From JAEUTH01 sp039931675 (GTDB taxonomy: Bacteria; Bacteroidota; Bacteroidia; AKYH767-A; OLB10), in the NCBI GenBank assembly GCA_039931675.1, contig JBDTRM010000106.1:1-64000 (forward strand): 64,000 nt of DNA. The letters are read 5' to 3'. Made by a program: the position numbers and the translations under genes. The stretch's first letter is position 1, and every line of letters starts with the position of its first letter. Under the pieces are notes generated by a model. That model worked only from the letters and a program-made list of their open reading frames with translations. It ran no database searches and had not been told where the DNA came from. Shown here in pieces: positions 1 to 9,176 of this stretch.

Positions 1-2
1 TA

Positions 3-1466
3 TTGATTCACGATTTTTTTACCGGTGCAGTTATCAATACTATAACCGGGCTTAATTTTGGGCCGGGCAATTTTGGTGGTGAAGAAGCTGAAGCTGTTGA
101 CTCGCTTTATATTTTTACATGGGATGCTACTATCAAAACTGTTTCGAAGTATGATATGTCGGGCACGCTCATGCAAACATTGCTGCTTGATTCAGGCGAA
201 AACGGACATTCAATATCGCGGGCCGGTAATTATCTTTTCGTTGCCCATGATGGAAATTATGCCACAGGCACATGGTATGGATACCTTGTTGATTCTGTAA
301 TGAGTGTTTCGGCAATAAATATGTGCTTTGGCGATACCACTTTTTTTACCCTTTCGGGCACCACTAATTTACTTGGTGCGCAATGGGATTTTGGTGACCC
401 GGCATCGGGTGTAAATAATGTCTCTTATAATCCTAACACCTTTCATACTTTTACTCAATCAGGAACATATACAGTACAGGTTATAAGATTTTTTACCACT
501 TATACCGATACCGCTATGCTTAACATAACCATTAACAGTGTGCCTGGAATCAATCTCGGAATTGATACTGTGTTTTGTGCAGGTGATTCCATTCAACTGA
601 ATGCAGGTGGAGGCTTCACCTCTTATACGTGGCAGGATGCATCAACCGATTCTACTTACACAGCTACAGTAGCAGGTACGTATTATGTTACTGTTTCAAA
701 TAGCGGTTGTATAGGAACCGATACCATAAATCTTGCAGTAAATCTTTGCAGTGCATTAGTTGCAAATTTTTATTCATCCGATACTTCCTTTTGCGAAAAG
801 CTTTGTATTGACTTTACTGACGTAAGCACAAACAGTCCAACATCGTGGCAATGGTTTTTCCCCGGATCGGATAGCTTAGCAAGCACTCAGCAAAACCCTG
901 TAAATATTTGTTATAATAATTACGGAAGTTATGATGTTACTCTTATTGCTTGCAATGTTGCAGGTTGCGATACTTTAGTGCTTACCAACTTTATTAATGA
1001 ATATCAAAGCCCAGTTAATTTTATTTATCAATCTAACGATACATTGTATTCCCTACCTTTTTATAGTTACCAATGGTATGAAGTCACCAACGGATTAATT
1101 GCAGGAGCAACCAATCAGAATTACGTTCCCACACAGGCAGGAAATTATTATTGTTCAATAAGCGATTCGATAGGATGCATTGCAGCATCAAACACAATAG
1201 TTATTACAGGCCTAAATCATCCCGATGTTTCGGGAGGGCAATGGGCAATTGTTCCAAATCCTGTTACTGATAAGCTGAATGTTACAATCAATAACAATCA
1301 ACTATCAGAAATAATTCTTTACGACATCACATCACGAAAAATATTACAACAAAAATTTACAACCTCCACAACATTAAACACCTCACAGCTTGCCAAAGGA
1401 ATTTATATTTATGAACTGAGGGATAAAGGAGGAGTGGTTAAGAAGGGTAAGGTGGTGAAGGAGTGA
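3..1466 (+). CDS. T9SS-sorted PKD/Ig-like surface protein, 5' end missing
   Basis: The frame is open from the window edge, so the true N-terminus, including any signal peptide, lies outside; the TTG at the first codon is not a credible start. About 487 residues are visible. A PKD-like domain (motif WDFGDP) lies at roughly residues 110-175, an Ig-like segment with the CAGDSIQLNAGGGF pattern at 185-245, a second PKD-like domain (SWQWFFPGSD) at 255-325, and a further Ig-like segment at 340-400. The last 70 residues form a type A T9SS sorting domain: the VPNPV motif opens it and LAKGIYIYELRD closes it. Such proteins are exported by Sec, cross the outer membrane by the type IX system and are anchored or released after the sorting domain is cut. 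The exact role is unknown. It is convergent with the regulator gene downstream. Confidence 0.8.
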   Translation: MIHDFFTGAVINTITGLNFGPGNFGGEEAEAVDSLYIFTWDATIKTVSKYDMSGTLMQTLLLDSGENGHSISRAGNYLFVAHDGNYATGTWYGYLVDSVMSVSAINMCFGDTTFFTLSGTTNLLGAQWDFGDPASGVNNVSYNPNTFHTFTQSGTYTVQVIRFFTTYTDTAMLNITINSVPGINLGIDTVFCAGDSIQLNAGGGFTSYTWQDASTDSTYTATVAGTYYVTVSNSGCIGTDTINLAVNLCSALVANFYSSDTSFCEKLCIDFTDVSTNSPTSWQWFFPGSDSLASTQQNPVNICYNNYGSYDVTLIACNVAGCDTLVLTNFINEYQSPVNFIYQSNDTLYSLPFYSYQWYEVTNGLIAGATNQNYVPTQAGNYYCSISDSIGCIAASNTIVITGLNHPDVSGGQWAIVPNPVTDKLNVTINNNQLSEIILYDITSRKILQQKFTTSTTLNTSQLAKGIYIYELRDKGGVVKKGKVVKE

Positions 1467-1486
1467 AATAGTTTTGAATGATTCAT

Positions 1487-1554
1487 GTACCTGGTTGGCG
1501 TCCTCGCCAACCAGATATAATCGCAGAAGGTTGGCGGGGACGCCAACCATGTAC
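1487..1554. repeat. Imperfect inverted repeat between convergent genes
   Basis: Two 26-bp arms, 1487-1512 and 1529-1554, are reverse complements except for two positions and are separated by a 16-bp spacer. Each arm is itself partly palindromic (ggttggcg...cgccaacc). It sits between two convergent genes, so the RNA hairpin could end transcription in both directions, but there is no T-tract. It could equally be a dispersed REP-like element. Confidence 0.7.
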
Positions 1555-1599
1555 CAATGAAAAAACAACTCAGTCATTCAACCCTCTACCTTAATACTC

Positions 1600-2280
1600 T
1601 CATATATCAAACTTATACCCAATCCCCTTAATAGTTTTAATAGTTTCATCGCCCAGCTTCTCGCGTATTTTGCGAATGTGAACATCAATGGTGCGGTCAC
1701 CTACTACAATATCTTCGCCCCACACGCGGTTGAGAATATCTTCACGTGTAAAAACTTTTCCGGGTTTGGAAGTGAGTAATGAAAGCAGTTCAAATTCTTT
1801 GCGCGGAAAGTTAAGCACGGTGCTGTCCTTACTCACTGAATAACTTTCGCGGTCAATTTCAAGATCACCGATTCTTATCGCACTGTCAATTTGCGAATCA
1901 TTAACCCTGCGCAATAATGCTTTTATACGGCTTAATAAAATGCGTGGCTTTATCGGCTTGCTGATGTAATCATCGGCACCCACATCAAAGCCTGCTATCT
2001 GGCTGTAGTCCTCGCTACGTGCAGTTAAAAAAGTAATCACAGTACTTTTAAACTCCTTCATCTCGCGCAACTGGCGGCAGGTTTCAATACCATCCATCAC
2101 AGGCATCATGATATCAAGAATAATAAGATGAGGATGATTTTTAATGGCTTGCTGAATGCCCTCCCGTCCGTTATTAGCTGTAAAAACCTGGTAGCCTTCT
2201 TTTTTAAGGTTGTACTCCATAAATTCCAAAATGTCAGGCTCATCATCAACAAGTAGAATTTTAACTGCGCTGGTTTGCAT
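1600..2280 (-). CDS. OmpR/PhoB-family response regulator
   Basis: A two-domain response regulator of 226 residues. The receiver domain (about 1-120) has the acidic pair in VDDEPD at residues 12-13, the phosphoacceptor Asp56 in LIILDIMMP and the conserved lysine in ISKPIKP. The C-terminal half is a winged-helix DNA-binding domain (LTSKPGKVFTREDIL, GDRTIDVHIRKIREKLGD). This is the PhoB/OmpR architecture. It is divergent from the phosphate porin-pst-phoU genes, with 235 bp between the starts, so a PhoB-like role in the phosphate response is a good inference. No sensor kinase gene (PhoR) is adjacent, so the partner must lie elsewhere. I leave the symbol blank because other OmpR-type regulators look the same at this level. 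Confidence 0.88.
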   Translation of the reverse strand: MQTSAVKILLVDDEPDILEFMEYNLKKEGYQVFTANNGREGIQQAIKNHPHLIILDIMMPVMDGIETCRQLREMKEFKSTVITFLTARSEDYSQIAGFDVGADDYISKPIKPRILLSRIKALLRRVNDSQIDSAIRIGDLEIDRESYSVSKDSTVLNFPRKEFELLSLLTSKPGKVFTREDILNRVWGEDIVVGDRTIDVHIRKIREKLGDETIKTIKGIGYKFDI

Positions 2281-2329
2281 ATAGTATTTTTAAATTTTGC
2301 ACAAATAACTTACCTGCAAATTACTCAAA

Positions 2330-2467
2330 AGTTAATGGTGTTTTACCGAATTGTTAATTAACAATTATCTAATGGAAAGTTAACTATAACCTCATTTGGT
2401 TAATGTATGGATAATGAAAAACAGCATTGTTAACCTTAACATAACATTGCCATAATTCAGAGTTAAG
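2330..2467. promoter_or_regulatory. Candidate regulator-binding region with repeated GTTAA
   Basis: In the intergenic region between the PhoB-like regulator and the porin, the pentamer GTTAA recurs at 2331, 2353, 2379, 2399, 2429 and 2462, and TTAACC-TTAACA follows back to back at 2430-2441. Some spacings are near two helical turns (22 and 20 bp). PhoB/PhoP-type regulators bind direct repeats, and Bacillus PhoP prefers TTAACA-like hexamers, so this may be a Pho box for the phosphate genes. In AT-rich DNA such pentamers also occur by chance. Confidence 0.3.
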
Positions 2468-2515
2468 AATGCAAAAGGTCTTTTGCACCGTCAAATAAAA
2501 TAAACGATAACTCAC

Positions 2516-3817
2516 ATGCTACGAAACAAACTAAAAACAGTGCTGATTGCAGCAGCCTTTATACCTGCAACACTTATGGCGCAGGAAAGCACTGCACCCG
2601 TAACAACTGAACCTGACACTTTAACAAGTACAGTTGCAAAACTGCAATCTGATCTTGATTTATTGAACCGTTTAAAATTTACGGGGTATCTGCAGGCTCA
2701 GTTTCAATATGCTGATTCAGCAGGTCAAACATCCTTTGCAGGAGGAAACTTTCCTTCAAAAGTTGACAAGCGTTTTGCGGTAAGACGCGGACGCTTAAAG
2801 GCCACCTATAATGGAAATATGTCGCAGTATGTTTTACAAATTGATGTGACCCCCGGTGGAGTAATTATAAAAGATGCTTATGCTAAACTAACTGAACCAT
2901 GGCTTAATAGCTTCTCGTTAACAGCAGGGGTTTTTAACCGTCCGTTTGGTTATGAAATCACCATGTCATCAAGCGACAGAGAAACACCTGAGCGTGGCCG
3001 CATGTCGCAAATCATATTTAATAACGAACGCGACCTGGGCGCAATGATAACTTTTCAGCCTCCAAAAACTTCAATGTATAACTGGCTTAAAATTGATCTT
3101 GCAATGATGAGCGGCACCGGCCCTCTGGCTGCAGACTTTGATAAACAAAAGGATTTCATAGGTCGGATTTCATATAACAAATCCATCATACATGAAACCG
3201 CCAAACTTGGAGTTGGTGTATCCTATTACCAGGGAGGTTTCCGTTGCGATACCACCGTTTCTTTTAAAATGAGCGATGGTGGATTTGTTTCAAGCACTGA
3301 GCCTGAGGCCATACAACAGATACTTGAAAAGCAATACATGGGCGCTGATGCACAGTTCAGCATTGCCACCAAAGCAGGTTATACAACCTTGCGTGCAGAA
3401 TATATGCAAGGTACCCAGCCTTCGCCAAATGCAGGTGGTAATGCACAGGCAACACTGTTGTATCCTGGTGATGCTGCCACAGCCAAGAAAGCATATTACA
3501 AACGTGAGTTCAATGGAGCTTATCTCTATCTCATACAAACTATTGGCGATTCAAAACATTCTATAGTTGTTAAATACGATTGGCTTGATCCAAATACAAA
3601 GGTTAAAGGAAATGAAATTGATCCCACAAAAAACTTAACTGCAGGTGATATTAAATTCAGCACACTTGGAGTTGGTTATATTTATCGCTGGAATGAAAAT
3701 GTAAAATTCACTTTCTATTATGATATGGTAACTAACGAAACATCAGATAAGCTAAGCGGCTTCGGCAAAGATTTAACTGACAATGTTTTTACCGCACGTA
3801 TGCAATATAAGTTTTAG
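2516..3817 (+). CDS. Phosphate-selective porin O/P family outer-membrane protein
   Basis: A 433-residue protein with a Sec signal peptide (MLRNKLKTVLIAAAF, cleavage likely after LMAQ). The mature part starts with a short coiled-coil segment (STVAKLQSDLDLLNRL) and then reads as a 16-strand-type barrel. LKFTGYLQAQFQY, VRRGRLKATYNG, GVFNRPFGYE and a final strand ending in aromatic Phe (FTARMQYKF) match the OprO/OprP porin family. These porins pass phosphate or polyphosphate over the outer membrane. It is the first gene of the plus-strand phosphate module, 91 bp before the binding-protein gene, which supports the phosphate assignment. Confidence 0.85.
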   Translation: MLRNKLKTVLIAAAFIPATLMAQESTAPVTTEPDTLTSTVAKLQSDLDLLNRLKFTGYLQAQFQYADSAGQTSFAGGNFPSKVDKRFAVRRGRLKATYNGNMSQYVLQIDVTPGGVIIKDAYAKLTEPWLNSFSLTAGVFNRPFGYEITMSSSDRETPERGRMSQIIFNNERDLGAMITFQPPKTSMYNWLKIDLAMMSGTGPLAADFDKQKDFIGRISYNKSIIHETAKLGVGVSYYQGGFRCDTTVSFKMSDGGFVSSTEPEAIQQILEKQYMGADAQFSIATKAGYTTLRAEYMQGTQPSPNAGGNAQATLLYPGDAATAKKAYYKREFNGAYLYLIQTIGDSKHSIVVKYDWLDPNTKVKGNEIDPTKNLTAGDIKFSTLGVGYIYRWNENVKFTFYYDMVTNETSDKLSGFGKDLTDNVFTARMQYKF

Positions 3818-3908
3818 AACAATGAACTTTAATTCGTTTAAAAAAAATCAAAACACATCGGTGTAATCAAAATAATAATCATTGTAATCTGTGTAAACAA
3901 AAAATAAA

Positions 3909-4733
3909 ATGAAAAAAACAATCAGCGTTATCGCAGCAATATGTATGACAGTGTCAACATTTGCTCAAACAAAATTAACTATTAAAGGAAGTGACACGGT
4001 GCTTCCGCTTTCGCAAAAAGAAGCGGAAAAATATATGAAGGCGAACAAGAGCGCATCGCTTACCATTATAGGTGGCGGCAGCGGTGTAGGAATTGCAGCA
4101 TTGATGGACGGCACTACCGATATTGCAATGGCTTCGCGCAAATTGAAAATGGATGAAAAATTAAAATTAAACAATGCAGGTAAAGCATATAAGGAAGTAA
4201 TTATTGCTTATGATGCTTTAGCTGTAATCGTAAATCCTGCAAACAAGGTTTCAAAACTTACCAAGGAACAAATTGAAGGAATTTACACAGGCAAAATTAA
4301 AAACTGGAAAGAAGTTGGTGGTGATGATATGCAGATCATAGCATACAGCCGCGAGAGCAGTTCAGGTACTTACGATTTTGTAAAAGAATATTTATTAAAT
4401 AATAAAAATTATTCACCGGGCTGTTTAATGATGCCTGCTACAGGAGCCATTATCGAATCGGTAACGCAAACAAAAGGTGCAATAGGTTATGTAGGTTTGG
4501 CTTATATGGAAAAAACAGTTAAAGATGTTGGCATCTCTTACGACAAAGGCAAAACATACATTAATGCAACTTATGAAAATGCAAAAAACAAAACTTATCC
4601 CGTTGTTCGTCCGTTGATGTATTATTTTGAAAAGAAAAACGAAGCCAAGGTGAAACCTTTTGTAGATTATATACTTTCGCCAACAGGTCAGGCTACAGTT
4701 AAAGAAGTTGGTTATGTTGACTTAGGGAAATAA
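3909..4733 (+). CDS. pstS: Phosphate ABC transporter substrate-binding protein
   Basis: A 274-residue periplasmic binding protein with a signal peptide (MKKTISVIAAICMTVS, cut near TFAQ). Phosphate-site motifs of the PstS family are visible: GSDTVLP near residue 28, IGGGSGVG near 55, and SRESSSGTYDF near 150, a version of the SRxxGSGT loop that binds phosphate oxygens. LTKEQIEGIYTGKIKNWKEV is the family's typical helix and turn. It would hand phosphate to the PstC-PstA channel encoded next. At 274 residues it is shorter than the E. coli protein (about 345), as is usual for Bacteroidota PstS-like proteins. Confidence 0.9.
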   Translation: MKKTISVIAAICMTVSTFAQTKLTIKGSDTVLPLSQKEAEKYMKANKSASLTIIGGGSGVGIAALMDGTTDIAMASRKLKMDEKLKLNNAGKAYKEVIIAYDALAVIVNPANKVSKLTKEQIEGIYTGKIKNWKEVGGDDMQIIAYSRESSSGTYDFVKEYLLNNKNYSPGCLMMPATGAIIESVTQTKGAIGYVGLAYMEKTVKDVGISYDKGKTYINATYENAKNKTYPVVRPLMYYFEKKNEAKVKPFVDYILSPTGQATVKEVGYVDLGK

Positions 4734-4780
4734 ACTTTCAGTTTAAGTGTGATTACTTTTTATTGTTTACTGTTTTGAAA

Positions 4781-4813
4781 ATCGTAAACCGTAAATCGTA
4801 AATCGTAAATCGA
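4781..4813 (+). repeat. Short tandem repeat (atcgtaaa, four copies)
   Basis: Four copies of an 8-bp unit, atcgtaaa with one variant (accgtaaa), lie immediately before the pstC start codon at 4817. The run ends about 4 bp from the ATG, so a change in copy number would alter the leader of pstC. It may be a simple slippage product. Confidence 0.6.
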
Positions 4814-4816
4814 AAC

Positions 4817-6019
4817 ATGCGCAATTTTTTTAAAGACTTTAAAGAACGCCTCATCGAAGGCACACTTTTACTCAGCAGCACTGTAACAACTATTACAGTG
4901 CTGTTGATTATTTTCTACCTGTTCAAAGAAGGGTCAGGAATTTTTTCGCGTTCAAGCATTGAATCGGGCAACCAGCTTTTATTGAATCCCGAAAATCCTG
5001 TAAATAATCTTACAGATAAGGAGATTAAATATATTTATGATGGTGATATCAGCAACTGGAAACAAGTTGGTGGAAAGGACGAGGACATCATGATTTTCCG
5101 TCTTGATGATATTGGTAATTTTTACACTGATGAACAGCTTGGCGAAAACTTTGAAAACATGCCAATGTATGTTGACACACTGGTGATGCAGAATAAAAAC
5201 ATCATAGCATTTATAAGCGATAAATATGTTTTATCAAAAACAAAAGCGAAGCGTTTAGAAGTAAACAAAATTACACTCAGCGAAGTTTTAAAAGGTAAAG
5301 AATGGATTCCGACAGCGCATCCGTCAGCACAATTAGGAGTACTGCCATTGATAATGGGAACTATCTGGGTAAGCTTTGGCGCCATTTTACTTGCATTGCC
5401 ATTTGGATTAGCAGCCGCCATTTACATGGCCGAAATTGCTGATTACCGCGTGCGCAATATTCTGAAACCTCTTATAGAATTGTTGGCCGGTATTCCATCG
5501 GTTGTTTATGGATTCTTTGGTTTAGTAGTGATGGTACCTGCTATTCAAAAACTATTTAATCTGGCTGTTGGTCAATCGGCTTTAGCCGGAAGTATCATAC
5601 TCGGTATCATGGCGCTTCCTACAATTATTACAATTAGCGAAGATGCCATTCGCAACACACCGCGCGCCATGCGCGAAGCAAGCCTTGCATTGGGTGCCAA
5701 CAAATGGCAAACCATTGTAAGAGTAATTATTCCATTCTCCATTTCAGGAATAACAGCAGCCGTGATACTCGGTATAGGAAGAGCGATAGGTGAAACAATG
5801 GCAGTTTTAATGGTAACAGGTAATTCTGCAGTGATGCCCACGTCACTGCTGCAACCGGTGCGAACTATACCTGCAACAATAGCAGCAGAATTAGGCGAAG
5901 CACCTTTCGGTGGATTACATTTTCAGGCATTATTCTTCCTTGGGTGCATTTTATTTTTAATGACACTTGTTATAAATTTTACAGTTGAATTGGTAGCGCC
6001 ACGGAGGTTGAAAAGATAA
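4817..6019 (+). CDS. pstC: Phosphate ABC transporter permease PstC with PstS-like insert
   Basis: A 400-residue inner-membrane permease. The first membrane helix (TVTTITVLLIIFYLF) is at about residues 22-40. The permease core starts near residue 175 (LGVLPLIMGTIWVSFGAILL) and carries the EAA-type coupling loop EASLALGANKWQTIVRV that contacts the ATPase PstB. Between them is an extra soluble segment of about 120 residues. Its part EIKYIYDGDISNWKQVGG closely matches QIEGIYTGKIKNWKEVGG of the neighbouring PstS, so a piece of binding-protein fold appears to sit on the periplasmic side. Typical PstC proteins have about 320 residues, and the excess is this insert. It lies in the pst gene cluster, followed by pstA. 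Confidence 0.9.
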   Translation: MRNFFKDFKERLIEGTLLLSSTVTTITVLLIIFYLFKEGSGIFSRSSIESGNQLLLNPENPVNNLTDKEIKYIYDGDISNWKQVGGKDEDIMIFRLDDIGNFYTDEQLGENFENMPMYVDTLVMQNKNIIAFISDKYVLSKTKAKRLEVNKITLSEVLKGKEWIPTAHPSAQLGVLPLIMGTIWVSFGAILLALPFGLAAAIYMAEIADYRVRNILKPLIELLAGIPSVVYGFFGLVVMVPAIQKLFNLAVGQSALAGSIILGIMALPTIITISEDAIRNTPRAMREASLALGANKWQTIVRVIIPFSISGITAAVILGIGRAIGETMAVLMVTGNSAVMPTSLLQPVRTIPATIAAELGEAPFGGLHFQALFFLGCILFLMTLVINFTVELVAPRRLKR

Positions 6020-6038
6020 TTGAGGTAATTGGGGGATT

Positions 6039-6114
6039 CGTCATTGCGAGGAACGAAGCAATCTCCCGGAATTATTACTACTAATAACAGATTGCTTCGT
6101 GCCTCGCAATGACG
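6039..6114. repeat. Long perfect-type inverted repeat between pstC and pstA
   Basis: Arms 6039-6064 and 6089-6114 are reverse complements over 26 bp with one mismatch and a 24-bp spacer. The RNA would form a long hairpin between pstC and pstA. The core (cattgcgagg.acgaagcaat) recurs as a single arm at 7195-7219, so this is a dispersed repeat, not a unique terminator. Confidence 0.75.
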
Positions 6115-6139
6115 AAAATAATAAACAACAAACAGTTTC

Positions 6140-7006
6140 ATGATTTACGAAACACGAAAACGAATACAGGAACAAGTTGCAATATGGGTGCTGCGCATGC
6201 TCAGCTTCAGCATACTTGGTATATTGTTTATTGTTTTAGGATATATTATTTCAAAAGGCATATCAGTAATCAGTTGGGACTTTATCACTAAAGCGCCCGA
6301 AGATGGCATGACCAAGGGTGGCATATTTCCTGCCATTGTTGGAACGCTTTGCCTTATTGGAGGAAGCATGGTTATTGCTTTTCCTATAGGTGTAATGAGC
6401 GGTATTTACATGAATGAATATGTGCGCGATGGATGGTTTAAAAAAACAATCAACGTGATGACCAATAATCTTGCTGGAATTCCTTCCATAGTTTTTGGAT
6501 TATTCGGAATGGAATTTTTTGTGAACGAATTGAAATGGGGCGATTCAATTATTGCAGGTTCATTTACGCTTGGTTTATTGGTGCTGCCTGTAATTATTCG
6601 CACCACAGAAGAAAGTTTAAAAGCGGTGAGCAGCACCTTTCGCGAAGCAAGTTATGGTCTTGGAGCAAGTAAGTGGCAAACTACACGTAATGTTGTTTTA
6701 CCTATAGCAATGCCTAATATTCTTACCGGGTTAATTTTAAGTATGAGCCGTGTATCAGGCGAAACGGCACCGATATTATTTACAGTGGCAGCTTACTTTC
6801 TGCCAAAGCTGCCGCATAGTATTTACGACCAGGTGATGGCACTACCCTATCACTTATACGTAATTGCAACATCAGGAAATAATATAACAGAATCGCGACC
6901 CATTGCTTACGGAACAGCATTGGTGCTGATAATGATTGTGCTTATTTTAAATTTATTGGCAAACTGGTTAAGAAGATATCTAACCAAAAAAGTAAAGATG
7001 AATTAG
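6140..7006 (+). CDS. pstA: Phosphate ABC transporter permease PstA
   Basis: A 288-residue inner-membrane protein with about six membrane helices. The first is near residues 15-38 (MLSFSILGILFIVLGYI). The ABC coupling loop is EASYGLGASKWQTTRNVV near residue 170, and family motifs include NNLAGIPSIVFGLFGM and SRVSGETAPILFT. It pairs with PstC to form the phosphate channel. The ATG at 6140 gives the family's usual length (about 280-295). An inverted repeat separates it from pstC. Confidence 0.9.
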   Translation: MIYETRKRIQEQVAIWVLRMLSFSILGILFIVLGYIISKGISVISWDFITKAPEDGMTKGGIFPAIVGTLCLIGGSMVIAFPIGVMSGIYMNEYVRDGWFKKTINVMTNNLAGIPSIVFGLFGMEFFVNELKWGDSIIAGSFTLGLLVLPVIIRTTEESLKAVSSTFREASYGLGASKWQTTRNVVLPIAMPNILTGLILSMSRVSGETAPILFTVAAYFLPKLPHSIYDQVMALPYHLYVIATSGNNITESRPIAYGTALVLIMIVLILNLLANWLRRYLTKKVKMN

Positions 7007-7194
7007 GAAATCAATATCAACGAATTACGAATCAAATCGAATATACGAATGATTGAAGACGAATGAAAGATAGAATGCAATATGTTAGAATTAATTGAGG
7101 AAAAGAGTAATCCTAAAATCTTTTAATCCTGTGAATCTTAGTTCAGACAATTTGAATGATAATAAGCAATAATTAAAAACGGTAAACTGCGAAC

Positions 7195-7219
7195 AGATTG
7201 CTTCGTGCCTCGCAATGAC
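7195..7219. repeat. Single arm of the dispersed repeat seen at 6089-6114
   Basis: The 25 bp agattgcttc...caatgac repeat the right arm of the 6039-6114 inverted repeat without a partner arm. It lies in the 236-bp gap between pstA and pstB, which otherwise shows no gene. Confidence 0.7.
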
Positions 7220-7326
7220 ATAATAGTAAACAGAAAAATAAAGTGTTTAAATTCACCGACTCACATAAAGAAAAGATTGGAGCTAATGCAGAACTTGCAT
7301 CTGATAATTACAACAACAGAAAACCT

Positions 7327-8085
7327 ATGAGCCATTATAAAGTTGAAGCAAAAGATCTGCAGCTCTGGTACGGAGATTTTCATGCTCTGAAAGGGATTAA
7401 TTTTGCTGTACATAAAAATACTGTCTCGGCATTAATAGGTCCCTCAGGCTGCGGTAAATCAACATTTTTGCGCGTGTTTAACCGTATGAATGATTTGATT
7501 GATGGAGTAAAAACTACAGGCCAGGCCATGATTGACGGCAAAAATATTTTTGGAAAAGATATGCGTGCAGATGAATTGCGGAAGCGCGTGGGAATGGTAT
7601 TTCAAAAACCAAATCCATTTCCAAAAACGATTTTTGAAAACGTAGCTTACGGTTTGCGGGTTAACGGAATCAATCACAGTAAATATATTGAAGAACGGGT
7701 AGAAAAATCTTTGCAACAGGCCGCACTCTGGAATGAAGTAAAAGACAAATTGCGTAAATCTGCATTCGATCTCTCAGGTGGTCAGCAACAACGGTTATGC
7801 ATTGCACGCGCACTTGCCATCGAACCGCAAATTTTATTAATGGACGAGCCTGCTTCGGCACTTGATCCAATTTCAACTTCAAAAATTGAAGATCTGATTT
7901 ATGAACTGAAGCAACAATATACCATCATTATTGTTACACATAATATGCAGCAGGCAAGCCGGGTAAGCGACACCACTGCATTCTTTTATCTTGGTGAATT
8001 GATAGAACACGGCAGTACAAAAAAAATATTTACTAATCCCGAAAAAATTGAAACACAGAATTATGTTACAGGAAGGTTTGGGTAA
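7327..8085 (+). CDS. pstB: Phosphate ABC transporter ATP-binding protein
   Basis: This ATPase powers phosphate import through PstC/PstA. From the ATG at 7327 it has 252 residues, the normal PstB length, and begins in the family pattern MSHYKVEAKDLQLWYG. A GTG at 7243 in the same frame would add 28 residues unlike the family, so I prefer the ATG. Walker A GPSGCGKST is near residue 38, the Q-loop VFQKPNPFPKTIF follows with the PNPFP motif specific to PstB, the ABC signature LSGGQQQR is near 150, and Walker B ILLMDEPASALDP is near 170. The switch histidine is in VTHNMQQA. The next gene is phoU. Confidence 0.92.
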   Translation: MSHYKVEAKDLQLWYGDFHALKGINFAVHKNTVSALIGPSGCGKSTFLRVFNRMNDLIDGVKTTGQAMIDGKNIFGKDMRADELRKRVGMVFQKPNPFPKTIFENVAYGLRVNGINHSKYIEERVEKSLQQAALWNEVKDKLRKSAFDLSGGQQQRLCIARALAIEPQILLMDEPASALDPISTSKIEDLIYELKQQYTIIIVTHNMQQASRVSDTTAFFYLGELIEHGSTKKIFTNPEKIETQNYVTGRFG

Positions 8086-8222
8086 TGATTATTGAAGTTT
8101 GAGTTTTGATACCGATAAATCGGAATGAATGTTAGAATAAGTTCAATCCAAAAATTCAAAATTCAAAATTCAATCTTAAACTCAATCATTCTATCATTCA
8201 AAATTAAATTCTTTTAAAAAGT

Positions 8223-8903
8223 ATGAGTCATTTAGATGCAGAGCTAACCCGTTTGAAAACAGATGTAAACGAAATGTTTGCAATTGTAATATCTCAATTA
8301 AACAAAAGTAAAGAGGCGCTTATAAAAATGGATAAAGATCTTGCACGCGAAATTCGCGTAAATGAAAGGCGCGTAAATTCTTTTGAACTTAAGTTAGACC
8401 GCGATTGCGAAAACATAATTGCGTTGTTCAATCCTGTTGCAATTGATTTGCGATTGGTACTGGCATCACTTAAAATCAATTCTAACTTAGAGCGAATTGG
8501 TGATATTGCCGAAGGCATTGCCAACTATGTGCTCAATTTCAAACTTGAGCCTGAACCAATATTATTAGAAGCATCGCGATTAATTGAAATGTTTGATGTG
8601 TCAATCAACATTTTAGAAGATGTAATGAAAGCTTATGAGCATGAAGACACTTCGCTTGCACGCAATGTTTTTAAAAAAGATGAAATGCTTGATGAAATAA
8701 ATATAAACGCTACTCCATCAATAGCAGATTTTATTCGTAATAATCCCGATCGCATTAACCAGGCATTATATACCATCAGCACCATCAGGAAATTGGAGCG
8801 GGTGGGAGATCAATGTAAAAACATAGCAGAGGAAATTATTTTTTACATAGAAGCCAAAGTCCTTAAACATAAACACGAAAAAGTGATTAAGGGGAATACC
8901 TGA
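8223..8903 (+). CDS. phoU: Phosphate signalling protein PhoU
   Basis: A 226-residue, almost entirely helical protein with two PhoU repeats. Each has the acidic metal-binding pattern: LERIGDIAEGIANYV near residue 85 and LERVGDQCKNIAEEI near 190. PhoU reports transporter state to the PhoR-PhoB system and restrains Pho gene expression under phosphate-rich conditions. It is the last gene of the phosphate cluster, 137 bp after pstB. The family averages about 220-240 residues, so it is full length. Confidence 0.92.
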   Translation: MSHLDAELTRLKTDVNEMFAIVISQLNKSKEALIKMDKDLAREIRVNERRVNSFELKLDRDCENIIALFNPVAIDLRLVLASLKINSNLERIGDIAEGIANYVLNFKLEPEPILLEASRLIEMFDVSINILEDVMKAYEHEDTSLARNVFKKDEMLDEININATPSIADFIRNNPDRINQALYTISTIRKLERVGDQCKNIAEEIIFYIEAKVLKHKHEKVIKGNT

Positions 8904-9176
8904 GTGATATAAAAATAAAGCAACGGTTTACTTTTCTTATAATTTATTCGTTGCAACTTTCTGAAAGTGGAACTCCGATAACTTCCTGAGTTACCGAAAG
9001 TAAAACCACACCTGTTCCAAATTCCCAATTTCCCTATTTGGTTGATCTTGCCATTGAATAATAAGCCTGACCCAACAAATTATTCCATTCGCAACGGTTT
9101 TAAATTTTATTATTAAAAAAACATTAGCTTTATCCACCAAAAATTTTAAACAGCCCGTTTTAAATTCAGATTAAAC

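Noticed and set aside
7243..7326. Longer pstB start at a GTG
   Set aside because: It would add 28 residues not found in PstB proteins; the ATG at 7327 gives the family's start and length.
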